This document shows positions 48,556 through 60,662 of a stretch of DNA of 64,000 nt, piece by piece. A program made the translations under genes and the position numbers. How positions within the stretch are numbered: the stretch's first letter is position 1; every line of letters starts with the position of its first letter. The notes below the pieces were generated by a model. The model had not been told where the DNA came from and did no database searches. It worked only from the letters and a program-made list of their open reading frames with translations. The DNA is from Salvia splendens (taxonomy: Eukaryota > Streptophyta > Magnoliopsida > Lamiales > Lamiaceae): NCBI RefSeq assembly GCF_004379255.2, contig NC_056051.1:24173267-24237266 (forward strand), read 5' to 3'.

Positions 48556-50002
48556 TTTAATAATTACTGTAATATGGATGGACTTTATCTTCGTGAAGCA
48601 ATTAGTTTGGTCAAAAGCAGTTAGAAGCACCATTATTTAGAGCATTAATCTTGACAATTATCAATATAATTGCATCGTGCACTGCTGGTTATGCCTTAAT
48701 TAGGCATAGTGCTACCAGAACTGAATATTCAATATTTAAAATAATAAGTGCATATATGTCTAGTCGCTGGAAAATGATACAACTATTGACTTCAATTATG
48801 AGCATTTTGCACATGTGACTATGACCTCAAACCCCAAATATTAGCCTAATTCCATTTGATATGATTTGTGATTAAATCTTGAATTTCCTAGATGATTTAA
48901 TATTGTTTCATCATAAATTTGGCACGTGTAGAGTTACCTATTTTGGGTCCAGCAATTAGACATCCTTAACTACAAAACACTAAGGAATGAAACTGGTTAT
49001 TCAATTTCTTCATGAGTTTATAATGTATTCCACACCTAAATTTAATTACAGACGGCAATCATATATTCTAGATATGCATATGATCCATCTTTTTCAAACA
49101 CTTTCTGCTTGTCCATTTCCTTATGTACGACTTTGTCACTATGATTACAAGCTTTTTAGTGTTGAACTATTTCAATGATAGCATACCAATATCAGAGCTT
49201 TAGAATTAGGCACTATTTAATTTTATGTGGTATACATGTACCCAACAAAGGGTATTTGAATACTCAATCATATCTCAATCTAATCTATATGTAAAGTAAA
49301 TACTCCAAAATGTTAATATAACTCCATCAAATTGGCATGAGATAGTAGAATGAATAAAAAGTGTATTTTAAATGTAACAGGGATTCTTGAAGGATCATTG
49401 TAGATGGAATGAGACAATGTCCTAATATAGGCATTTCTATGTATACATCTAACAGATTAGAGCGTGATGTCCCATACAGTAAGTCAAGATATGGACATGT
49501 GCATATAGGCAAATTCATTTCTTGAAATGTGGTACAAACTTAAACTTAAACTTAAACTTAAAAACCAGGCTCACAGCTTGTGCATACCCATAGTAGCAGC
49601 TGCTAACATCCTAAACCATCGTAGGAGGGAGGAAAGAACACTCGACGATAGAGCTCTCAAAAGTAGTCCGACTCGGCCATACCCCTTGGACAGCTCTACT
49701 CGTCATTCGTCAATAACAAAGCAGTAATTTCTAAAGCATGATAAAGCTTCAAACAAGCTTTAGTATGTTAGATTCGACTAGGTTGTTTAGGTTCCATTCC
49801 AAAAACAAGCAGTTCGAACAAATTACACGAGCCATAGACACCCACCGGTCCCTAAAAACCAAAAACCCCTAAACAAAGATGGTGAGGTCTTGTTGGGAAA
49901 AGATAGTGATATTTTCCAATTGTATCCAAATACCTCACAAAATACAGTTTTGTATAGAGCAGATCACAGTAAGGATATAACAAAAATAAGAACTAGTACT
50001 AT
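48556..50002. other. AT-rich intergenic DNA
   Basis: No gene supported. CTTAAA repeats occur at 49539-49562. The right end is probably the 3' UTR of the PTAC7-like gene (minus strand). Confidence 0.45.
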
Positions 50003-51034
50003 TTATTTATCATAAAGTTCTTGCCTTAGGAAGCCAGGCCCTGGCTTGAAAAGATCATCTTCCCTGTATGCCTCAGGACGGTGAACTCCAGAGTCGTTCA
50101 TACGGTTGCTGATGACGTGGAGGATTGCTTTCTTTGCACCATACTCATCACGGTTGTTCTCTACGTACTGCTTCGCCTCTGCTGCAACATCATTCACAAA
50201 ATCAAACCTGTTATCCTCCGAGAGTAATAGCCTCTCGATGTCCATTGTCAGGAGCTCACCCGTCTCCCTTATCCTCCTCACCTGTTCCTCAAGAAACGGA
50301 ACTCTTTCTATCCTCATTTTATCTTTTTTCGCCTGAAAACACGCAACACAAGAAATGGATTTATAGCAAACGCCACCTGAAAATGGAAGGTTGCAATCAT
50401 CAAAGCCGCCATTCAAATGGTCGAGTTTTCCAGCAAACTCTAACTAAATTCAAGGTCTATGAAGTTCTCCTTAGTTCTATTGACATCAACTGAACTTCCT
50501 AAGATGTGTAAACAATCATACTTATGCACCCTGATCAGTAACATTGATGCAAAATGCTCATGGAGTTAACCATTAGCAAAGCTATCCAACATCAAACTCC
50601 TGCAACAAATCATCATCTACCAAGTAGAATGAAGCCAGATGTTATACATAAACTCGCAAACTAACTATGCAAAGTTATCTTCTAATTTCTTATTTTACAG
50701 TTGCCTCTCAATTTCCAAAAACAATTAGATGATTTCACTTTTCACACTTCAAGTATTCAATCGTTGTTTCAGAAGCAATCGCAAACTAAATCTGAATTTT
50801 GATTACTAACCATCTGTCTCAACTCTTTCCCCCAAATACATCTATAAGTAGATAGGGCTCACAATCATACCAATTTTCTCCGCCTCCACACTTGCCTGTG
50901 ACTGCCCCCTGAATTTCGTGAGCTCGAACCATCCTGCCAATCGAAATTACCAAACGAAAATAAACCGAATCACTCAAATTGTTAAAAGTTAGGCAAAAAA
51001 ACATCATTACTCAAAATGCAACCTGCGATTTCAT
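50003..51034 (-). CDS. PTAC7: PTAC7-like plastid transcription-complex protein
   Basis: Minus-strand exons 51034-51023, 50933-50871 and 50332-50003 join in phase to 134 residues. The middle exon ends 'HRQVWRRRKL', and the last begins 'AKKDKMRIERVPFLEEQVRR'. It continues 'MDIERLLLSEDNRFDFVNDVAAEAKQYVENNRDEYG', 'AILHVISNRMND' and 'FKPGPGF', the conserved body of PTAC7, a component of the plastid transcriptionally active chromosome complex. The usual chloroplast transit peptide is not visible. The only Met in the frame of the first exon gives 'MKSQDGSSS', although the frame is open upstream for 25 codons (Arg/Lys-rich) to a TGA. A further 5' exon or a lost start is possible. The body is secure; the N-terminus is not. 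Confidence 0.7.
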
Positions 51035-51182
51035 AGCGAAACATAGCCGCCACTGGTTCTCCGGTTTGGCTTCGATTCTCTGCACGCGATGGATCAAACG
51101 ACAGGTAAATCATGGAAACTTAAGGGAGAGAAAGTGTGGGGATTACAGAAACATACATTTACAGGTAAAGAGTGGAAAAATG

Positions 51183-51274
51183 AAGTGTTTTTTTGGCATG
51201 CCACTTGGCATTGAAATTGTAAAACTCTTTAATCTATAAAAATATAAAGTGTTTTTTTGGCATGCCACTTGGCA
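51183..51274. repeat. 28-bp direct repeat near PTAC7
   Basis: A phrase containing GGCATGCCACTTGGCA occurs twice, at 51183-51210 and 51247-51274, in the probable promoter of the PTAC7-like gene. Confidence 0.8.
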
Positions 51275-51338
51275 CTGATTTGAGCGGGAAAAATGAAGTT
51301 GTTTCATTTTATTTTATTTTTCTTTTGCTTATTTCATA

Positions 51339-51517
51339 CTCCCTCCGTCCCGCACTACTCGCACGTTTCCTTTTCGGTACGGAGATTAAGGAATGAGTGT
51401 ATAGCAAAGTCAAATATTATGGCTGTAGGTGAAAATTTTTACTAAAAATTGAAAGAGTGCAAATAACTTGGGACGACCAAAAAGAAAATAAGTGCAAGTA
51501 GTCCAGGACGGAGGGAG
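51339..51517. mobile_element. Stowaway MITE
   Basis: Starts CTCCCTCCGTCCCGC, ends GGACGGAGGGAG, with TA on both outer sides. Inner parts pair only partly (ACTACTCGCAC versus GTGCAAGTAGT). Confidence 0.85.
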
Positions 51518-52240
51518 TACATTTTTGTTAATGTTTTTACACTCAATGTAAAAGCAATTTATGGTTCCAATGTTTGTATTCTGTTTTTTTTTATTTTTTA
51601 TCTATAGGTTTCATTGGTGTGTGTACTTAAACCTATTCTATTACAAATAAAGAGATATTATACAAATATTTTATAGTTTATTATCTTTAAGACTAAAAAC
51701 TTAATGGAGTAATATTAAAAAACTTAACGGAGTAGTATTTAAAAACTTAATGGAACTAAAAACTCGGAACAACACGTTCAATTACATTCAGTTTGTATAA
51801 GATAATAAGGAAAAACAAAATATCAACAAATAATACTTAAATATATTCAGAAAGTTCAGTTAAAGGATCAATTGAAGACCTGCAAAATCAGTAAAAATTG
51901 CAAAAGGTTTTAAAACATCCCAAACATCGACTCAAATTAAAAGAAATATCATACTTTGTAATGCAAGTTAAGGTTGTTGTTACACACTTCATTTCCAGTG
52001 CCAGAACTTTGAAGATTTTGAGCAGATTCATTCCTAGGTAAACCCAAAAGCCCAGGGTTTTGTAGTGGTTGCGTCATCTGTTGTCGGATCTGTACATCTT
52101 GAATCGTCTAAAGCCTTCCATTATTTCTCTGAGTCTGTAAAATAATAGTACATGAAAGATGTTAGAATATAAGTAAATTTCGAGGATTGGAGAAAAAAAT
52201 TTAATTGTTTAGATTTTAGTCATTTTACCTTAAATCAAAA
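51518..52240. other. AT-rich intergenic DNA
   Basis: No gene supported. It may include downstream exons of the orphan candidate at 52.26-52.62 kb (minus), but I could not join any. Confidence 0.4.
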
Positions 52241-52257
52241 CCAACTTCGGTCTAAAC

Positions 52258-52620
52258 GAATAACTTCTGAACACCTTGAATTGGGGCTGGGGTTTGCGAT
52301 TCTATACCGTCTTCGGTTGAATCGAATAGCTTTTCTGTCGACGACGTCGGTGCTTTGGTCATCGCCGTTAAAAATCGGCGGAGTAGGATGGAAGCTTTAG
52401 AGTTTGTGGTGAGACGGCACAGTTTTGGCAAGGAGACATCGCGATTCAGTCCGTTGTGGTCAGATGTCGCAGTTTACGTCTGTTGATGGCGGCGATTGAA
52501 TCGCCAGAGCTAAAGATCGCGGAGTCTTCGAAATTCTAGGGTTTGTGTGTGTCGACGCCGCTGAGGAGAGAAGAAATGGTGAAAAACTATATTTATATGT
52601 TGTAATAATCAAGCTTAGAA
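52258..52620 (-). other. GC-richer island with a short minus-strand ORF, possible gene or element fragment
   Basis: On the minus strand a TATA-like CATATAAATATA (about 52600) precedes a leader and ATG 52365, which opens a 36-codon frame starting MTKAPTSSTEKLF and ending at about 52258. Base composition differs from the AT-rich surroundings. No family recognised. It could be the first exon of a lost gene or a transposon part. Confidence 0.3.
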
Positions 52621-55600
52621 ATCCCTAAGTACGATTAATTTAATTAGTTGTAGTATCTCTCATTAATTTAATCAGCTGCAAAGTGTAATTATTTTAATTG
52701 TTCAGTAATTGGATCAGAGTTGTGGGCCATTTTGTGTATATAACGTTTTGGCCATGAATATTGTTTCTTTGGGCTATAGCGTTTAGTATATTTTTTTGGA
52801 CAGATATGTTAACTTTTATTGGGCTCTTTTTTTGGATATTCTAATTCTAATATAATAAGAATTAAATTCTTATATCAATTATTTTATTTTTGTAAAAGAT
52901 ATTTCTATTTTTGTTTTAATTTACAGAAATTCAAAATTTGAATGATATTTTATTTATTTGGTCGTACTAGTAATTATTTATTTTTTGTAGTCGATGTGGG
53001 TGGATCCGTTGAAAGTCCTATTATTCATAGCGAACATAATTCGTGTATTTGAATCAAAATAATTTTGTTAGATGGAGGTATTTTTAATCACTCTTTCTTT
53101 TAAATATCAATAATTTTGTAAATGCATTTAGAAATGCCACATTTTCATGAAAAGGTTTTTATCTTCGACGCATATTTATATGTCAAAATATAAGTTTGTT
53201 AACTAAATTTAGGGTTTATGTAATTGAAAATGCATACAAGTCTATAAGTGTTACTCCATAATTATTTTTTTTTGTAGCCAAGGTGGATGAATCCACTAAA
53301 GTCGTAATCAGGGTTATCATTCAAATCCAACAATGACAATTTCCTTTAGGTATATTATATGCAATGACGATTAGCAAAAGTCCATATCAATCTCTCTCTC
53401 ATGTTGGATTATTTTTTAAAATGTCATTCTTCAGACACATACAACTGTATGTTGATATATCAAGAGTCACAAGTCGTGAAGGTTTGAAAATTTTATGTTT
53501 TGGATATGATGATGATAGTAGGGGTGATTCTATCGTTATTGTTGTTTATAAAGAAGTTTTTTTAAGATTTATGAACTACTGGTTTGTTGTTATTTTTCTA
53601 ATTTTTTCCTATATATGAATATCTATGTTTTGTTGATCAAAACTATTGAACTATTTATTTAATCAGATTATATGTTTTTTTCCTCTTTGATCCTTAGTCG
53701 TACATTTTCCTTTATCTGTATATCTTATTCTCACTAACTCATACTATTTGATCCTTAGTCGAACATCTCCTCTTTGTCATTTGCTCTATTTTATTTTACT
53801 ATACTCATTCCAGAAATTAAAATTGTATAAAATCGTTTACCGAATATGAAATGTTTCATTTAGAGCGAGTTGAGAGAAGTACATTTCCCTTTTTGTTATT
53901 ATTTATAATAATTTTAATTGTTTACAGTGTTATGAATACTTTATTTGTTTATCGAATTTATAATGAACTGTTTATTTTTTTCAAATAATTTTATTTATTT
54001 ACTTTAATATTTAGTATTTCTCAATCTTTTGTTTGTAAATCCTATTCTATTTCTATTTCTTTCCTCATGTCATTTCGTTACAGTGGATTGATTGATTGAT
54101 AGATGTTGAAGTAGAAGTATGTTTTTTAAATAGTTTCTATTCTTGATTTGCAATAACTTTTATATATTTTTTATATATTCTTTATTTTAATTTAATTCAT
54201 TTTAAATATATTTTCTTATTTTTTGAAAATCATTTGGCTCGTGTGGTAAAACTAGTTCAGAAAATGAAGCACCACATAACACTAAATATTTGAATAAAAA
54301 ATCTACAGTACAAGTTTAAGTCAATTTCGCAAATTAAAAAAATGTCAGTAATTTTATTAATTAATTCAATACTCTATGGCATAAAATATTGTCCTACGTG
54401 TATTCATTTTATAATATAGAGTATTAATTTTTCTTATTTTGGTAAGTACAAAGTACTTTAACGCAGTAATAAAGCTTTACGGCATGTACATTATTGATTT
54501 ATATAGAGTAACTATATCTTCGACTTAAAATAATAGTAGTAGTAGTATTTCTTTATGTGAATTATAAACTGGCACTAATTAGTCCTAATATTTATAAAGT
54601 GATCCGGTTTAATCTTCTCCATTTCTCAACCAAAAAATGTAATCATTGAGAAAATTAATGGTTTATATAGTTGATATTAATTATTGTAATTTACTCTAAG
54701 TTCAAATACCATTGTAATAATCCCTATTACTATTTCCTTACACATGAATATGATCCTTACAATTAGTACTAGTGTACTACATGTTACTGAATTGTAGATT
54801 CAAACCAAACAAACTTACCATTGTAACAACATAATTAATCTGTTCCCCAAAGCAATATTATTATTACCAACTTCAGCAAACACCACTTACATCATGTACT
54901 TAGAACTTACCCACAATTAATAACCAGCCCTTACCATTATAGTAAAAGATCATCAATTTACTCTTATGCACTATCAAATGCTCCACCAAAATATATTGTG
55001 TTTTCAAAATTTCATTGAAATAAAAGGTGATACTAATTCAAACTAATATGCTTAATTTTCTACTACTCTATTATTTTAGATTATTCACAGAAAGTAATTA
55101 CCTTCTATTTTTTAAAAATTTACAAGCCATGTTTACACTAACAATAATCTCATCTCTATTTTTTAAATTTTACATTAAAACTCATATTACAGGCTACTAA
55201 ACTATTGTTAATGGACCTACGTTCTCTATATGTATATTTTTCGTTCTGTACCCCATTAAATATTTTATTTATTTTTACTATTTTGACCACATGTACCATA
55301 TTCTACTAACTTATTTTCTCTCATTTTATTATTCCATAAAATAATTATAAAAGTAAGACATATATTCTATTTTTAATAATTTTACTTTATAGAAAATTTT
55401 ATATTGAGTCATAATATGGTATTTAATTTAAATGGTGTAGGGAAGCAATATATAATTTGTTAAATATGGTATTTACTTTAATGGTGGAGTATATTTTGAT
55501 CTATATATCTGTACTATTAGTAGTACAAATTTGCTGGCACAGTAAATCTATCTGGAATTAGTACGTTGTATTCGTAGGTGTTTTCATCTGTCTACCATTT

Positions 55601-55640
55601 TTCACACACTACACGCACTAACTAACCTAATTATTTCGCT
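52621..55640. other. AT-rich intergenic DNA
   Basis: No gene supported. Two related segments, GTGGGTGGATCCGTTGAAAG near 52995 and GGTGGATGAATCCACTAAAG near 53282, suggest an old local duplication. An ATTTGATCCTTAGTCG-type phrase repeats at about 53690 and 53750. Confidence 0.45.
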
Positions 55641-55902
55641 GATAAAATGGCGAAAATATAGGGTTGTGGATTCATTGCTGTACATATCACAAAATATTCT
55701 GATTCCTGAATCATGGCTTCTGCTCCAACAAGCTCAGGCCTCCACTACCATTGCGAATCTGCCCCCAAAGGAATTGCACGAATTTGAATCTCTAGCACTG
55801 AATCTCGGATTTGGATTCTGGAACACTGATTCTTCCCCTTTTGCACTTTTTTATTGTTGGAACATTTGTTGTGATTGTTGGTTGGAAGTGAAGAAATCGG
55901 GA

Positions 55903-58900
55903 ATGGAGAGATCTAGATCTAAGAGATACTATTATGACCAGGACTATGAATCTGAAACCCTACACTCGCGGAGCAAACCTCGCTACGGCAGCAATTCACA
56001 CGGCGGCGGAGGAGGTCACCATTATGCTCCGAGCTACCGCCGCTCCTCATCCTCCGGTGGAGGAGGGGGGAGAAAGCTGCCGGAACAGGTGATGGGGACG
56101 ACGAACTACCGGATTCTGTGCCACGATGTGAAGGCAGGGGGAGTGATTGGGAAATCCGGGAGTATAATTAAGGCGATTAGGCAGAACACTGGGGCGTGGA
56201 TCAATGTGCACGAGCTGGCTCCTGGGGATGAGGAGAGGATTATCGAGATATCCGACAACCGGGGGCGGAGCTCGGGCGGGAGGTTACCGTCGTTCTCACC
56301 TGCGCAGGAGGCGTTGCTCATGATACATGAGAGGATATTGGAGACTGATGGGGAAGGAGGAGGGTATGGGCATAGTGATGGCTTTGTGGAGGATGAGAAT
56401 GATGTGTTCGGAGGCAGAGGAGGCGGTGGTGGTGGTAATAGAGTCGTGACAAGGCTGGTGGTTTCCCGGATGCATGTGGGGTGTTTGATGGGGAAAGGAG
56501 GGAAGATAATTGAGCAAATGAGGATGGAGACGAATACACATATTAGGATTTTACCGCGAGATCACACTCTGCCACGTTGTGTTTCCATGTCTGAGGAGAT
56601 TGTTCAGGTTCTTGATTGTGTTACACTTTTGGAGCTTTGAGTATTTGTTGAACATGAAAAACCTTATGTCTGAAACGGGGGTCGTAAGACTTCAAAACCA
56701 GAACTTGACTTGAACTTATGATTCCTCAACTCGTATGAATGGTTGAGATGTAACTATGAGGTGATTACAGACACGGACGCCTTCTGAAACTGAGAATGGC
56801 TGCCCTTGTGCAGTAGATTTTGAGGTTTATGATGATGGGATGTAGATTCTCATTGTACTGCTGATGGAGGGGGATGTATTAATGGGATAGTATGCTGCTG
56901 ATAATTTGATAGCATTAATTGGAATTGATGACCAATATTCACATAATCAATAGAAGATCTGGAATCCTATTTGCATGCCATTTGCCTAATTTATGTTTTC
57001 CTGTCTTTACTTAAGATTTTAAGCTTTTCATCCTCTTGGTTTGCATGCCATATCCACACTGCATTGCTTATCTCTTTACTCTGTCATATAGTAGTTGCCT
57101 TGTGGAAGTGCAGGGTTCATTTGACACTTCTTTTTTGTCATGTTTTGCTCGTCCAACCTCTCCACACCCCTTTAAGGACCATATAGCATTAGATGTGAAT
57201 CTAGATGAGAAGCCTGCATAAGATGTTAATATATTTTTGAAACTGGATATATGATTGGCAGTACAGAAAGATTGTGTTATCTTACTATTGTTTTCTCTTG
57301 TTGTTCTATGATCTTGGAAGTAAGGTTTTATTGTGTAACATTACACTAGAACTTGCACAGGTGGTTGGTGACATGAATGCTGTGAAAAGTGCTCTAGAAA
57401 TCATTTCTTCTCGTTTGAGGGAAAGCCAACATCGTGATAGAAGCCATTTTCACAACAGAGTGCAATCACCTGACCGTTTCTATCCTCCAGATGATGATTT
57501 CCATGTCAACAATAGACAATCATCTGCAGAAGGGCCTAGTTTTGGATCTAGATATTCTGGTGGTTCCATGAACAACAATTATTCCTCATGTTCATCTGGA
57601 TTTTCCCATGAGTCCAGACCTGCTAGTGTATCTGATAATGCTCGATCATTTCCTGGCGAGGAACTTGTGTTTCGCATACTATGCCCTGTTCGTAAGGTTG
57701 ATTTTGTTGTTGGGGAGTCGGATGGAGTTATTGATTTGCTTCACAATGAAATAGGCGTCAACATTGATGTATCTGATCCAGTTGCTGGATTGGACGAGCT
57801 TATTATAATCATATCATCTGATGAGGTTAGCCTTCATCTCTCTTAGTAATCACTATGTTGCAAGGGGATCGTCTCTGCTTCCTGGCAGCTTTCTAAACAA
57901 CATTTCAGTTCTACATGTCAATTTGAACACATTTTTTCAGTAACTCATAGCTTTATTTCTTCTGGAATGTCTTGTAAGCTGATTCACACTTGTATGGCTT
58001 TTAGGGTCCTGACGACGAGTTGTTTCCTGCCCAAGAAGCTTTATTACATATTCAAACTCGCATTGTTGATCTTGTTCCAGAAAAAGAAAATATTGTTACA
58101 ACTCGGCTACTTTTACAGTCAGACGAAATTGGTTCTTTGGCTGACCTAGGTAAAATAAGTGGTGTGAGTGTAGAGATTCTGCCGAGAGAACAACGTCCCG
58201 TGGGTGTATCAGGGATGGATGAGATTGTACAGGTTTGTTCTCTATAGTTTTGTTTCTTTGAGGAGCTGGGCTTGCATATGTGTGCTTTTATGAAATATTT
58301 TTTCTTGCTAAATATCTGCAATATTTTACATCCTCGTCTCTCCCGATTGCCTTTGATATGGTTTAATCTCAGCTCCCTTCACATGCATAGTTTTGTAAAG
58401 GATCTATAGATGAATTTTCCTTTTTGTAGCTAGTGTTAGATCAACCTTGGTGCTGCTTGTTGCTTGAACTAATACAATCTCAGACTGAAGGTCCTCTATG
58501 CCGTAGGTGAAAAGATTTCTATAAAATCATTTAACGACAGAACTAATACAATTCTGGCATTGTCATCTTCTTTTTCTTAACTATAGATAGTTGGGGAGAT
58601 CACAGCTGCTCGAGAGGCTCTAGTGGAGGTGACAGCAAGGATTCGGAGTTACATATATCGTGAGTTTCATGAGAAGGATGAACCTGTCTCTCGTATTTCT
58701 GCTCCTAGCCCTGTCAATGGTGGTGTGGAACCAGAGGCAGCTTCAAGAAACAACGCACCTCAATATGTCGAAATGCATGCTGGAAATGGCTATGCTCTTT
58801 CGACCCCTCATAGTTTCTCAACCACTACAACATCACAAAAAGTAAAGGTCAATCATATGCGTTCCTGACGAGTCTCCTACAAAATCTGCTGTTATTGTTT

Positions 58901-59683
58901 GCCTGAATTATTATTTGCTCCATCTGTACCTGTACATGTTTCTATCTCAACGATTCAAGGTTTTCCGAGTTCTGTGCCTTTTGCCACGAACCTGTTATTT
59001 GTTTAGTTTGTAGCTAATTCAATCCATCGCTCTTCAATAAACGAAACCTAAATTTGCAGGATGTGGCCTCCACACCCTCAAATGCCGATCCAGTGAAGCA
59101 AAATGAGAGTGAGCGACGTGAGGATCATCAGCCCAGTATATTGAATAGGTTTGTTCATCTCAATCTCGGTCAAGCTTTCTAACAGTAGAAGCGATCATCT
59201 TGCTTTCAATTCGGTCACACTCATCCTCTTCTTCTTCCGTTTTCCCTCCAGAATCTCTTCTGTACCACTCGTGACAAGAAGCATACTGGAAGTTGTCCTT
59301 CCACCCCATGCAGCATCCGAACTTGCCAAGAAATCAAGAAAGCTCACTTTGATCAGTGAGGTGAGTTTCAGTTCTCTAGTGATCATATTGAGCATATACA
59401 CCATTGCTCCCTTGACATATGTGTTATTTGTGCAAACAGCTATCCGGAGCAACCATGAAACTGGTAGACGACGGACCAGAAGCAACAGAGAAGGTAATTC
59501 AAATATCAGGTACCCCAGAGCAAGCAGAGAGAGCCCAGAGTTTACTTCAAGGATTCATCTTGAGCAGTAAGTCTCTCTCTCTCTCTCACACACACACACA
59601 TACGCAGAAGAACCAGCAATACAATTAGTATCTAAATCTTTTGGGGCATTTCTGTTACTCTTGTTTCAGCTGAAGATGGGTAG
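55903..59683 (+). CDS. RCF3: Five-KH-domain RNA-binding protein (RCF3/HOS5/SHI1 type)
   Basis: Eight exons (55903-56607, 57361-57825, 58005-58232, 58587-58841, 59060-59148, 59252-59360, 59440-59566, 59670-59683) encode 663 residues. The start 'MERSRSKRYYYDQDY', a Gly-rich stretch and five KH-like domains match plant RCF3. KH1 ('YRILCHDVKAGGVIGKSG') and KH2 ('TRLVVSRMHVGCLMGKGG') have canonical GxxG loops. KH3 ('VFRILCPVRKVDFVVGESD'), KH4 ('TTRLLLQSDEIGSLADLG') and KH5 ('RSILEVVLPPHAASELAKK') have altered loops. In Arabidopsis the protein acts in the nucleus with the CTD phosphatase CPL1 in stress-gene repression, mRNA processing and miRNA precursor processing. The frame is open 79 codons upstream to ATG 55666, but 55903 matches the family. 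The exon 4 donor could also be 58847, adding two residues. Confidence 0.88.
59571..59602 (+). repeat. Compound (CT)n(CA)n microsatellite
   Basis: Lies in the last intron of the KH gene, immediately after the splice donor. Confidence 0.9.
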
Positions 59684-60347
59684 GCATGATCAGTGTATGG
59701 TGGGACACAGCAACAATTTTCGTGGATAATCTGAGTTATTAGGGTGGTTTGTAGCAGAATGTAAGGAAATGTGATTTAGTTGTTTGGAACTTAATGATAA
59801 GTACTATACATTTAAGGAATCTACTTTCTTGTTTGTTGTTGTTATGTTAAGCCCTGATGGCTGCTATTTTTAAGTGTATATTTTTATTCTTTCCTTTTTT
59901 CCCTCAACCTAAATTTACTACACATGTATCCACACATTGAGCTATATATACCACAATTCACAAATATGAATGCATAAATTTCGTGCAAAAGATGAAGATT
60001 GACTATCATTGTTCACACAAGTGGACATTGCATTAGTCTTAGTTTGAATGTGAGTTTTCAACTTGAACTTGACCGACCATCAAATTCAGATTTGTAGATG
60101 AGGGCTACTCATTTTTGGATTAGCCATTGACATTTGATTCCACTTGATGCCCAAATATGACTTTCAACTAGAAACTTCGAAATTTCAATCTCACCATCTT
60201 ATCTAATCTTTTAGATACTCCATTGAATGGTTGGATTTTATATGTACCTTATAAATTTGATGATCTTAATAATAATAATATGAAAATTACATATGATAAA
60301 ATATTTTCGTTGAATCTCTCTCTCTCTCTCTCTACAAGATTTGAGCT
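59684..60347. other. 3' UTR of the KH gene and AT-rich DNA
   Basis: No gene. A (CT)n run at 60316-60333 lies just before the Harbinger-type element. Confidence 0.5.
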
Positions 60348-60662
60348 TTAGAGCATCCACAACCGTGCTCTTGCCAGCGGCACGGTTGTGGGCCCGGGCG
60401 GTACTATTCATGCCTGCTCTCTGGCAAGAGCACAACACCCACAACTGTGCTCTTTTGCAAGGACGAGCACAATTAATTTAATATTCAATTAAACATAAAC
60501 ATTTCCATAATACTAAAATTCATTAAAAAATCACAATAAATATTACAAAATACAAATAAAATAAAAAAGACATAATTAAAATCCTAAAAATTAAAAATTA
60601 CATAATTAAAATACTAAAAATTAAAAATTACATAATTATTGGCTAATATTACCCGAGGAAGA

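Noticed and set aside
49527..49727. 66-codon Lys/Leu-start ORF with moderate complexity
   Set aside because: No homology recognised, no promoter or splice context; CTTAAA repeats explain its start.
53364..53618. 84-codon ORF with hydrophobic end
   Set aside because: AT-driven composition and no family or promoter support.
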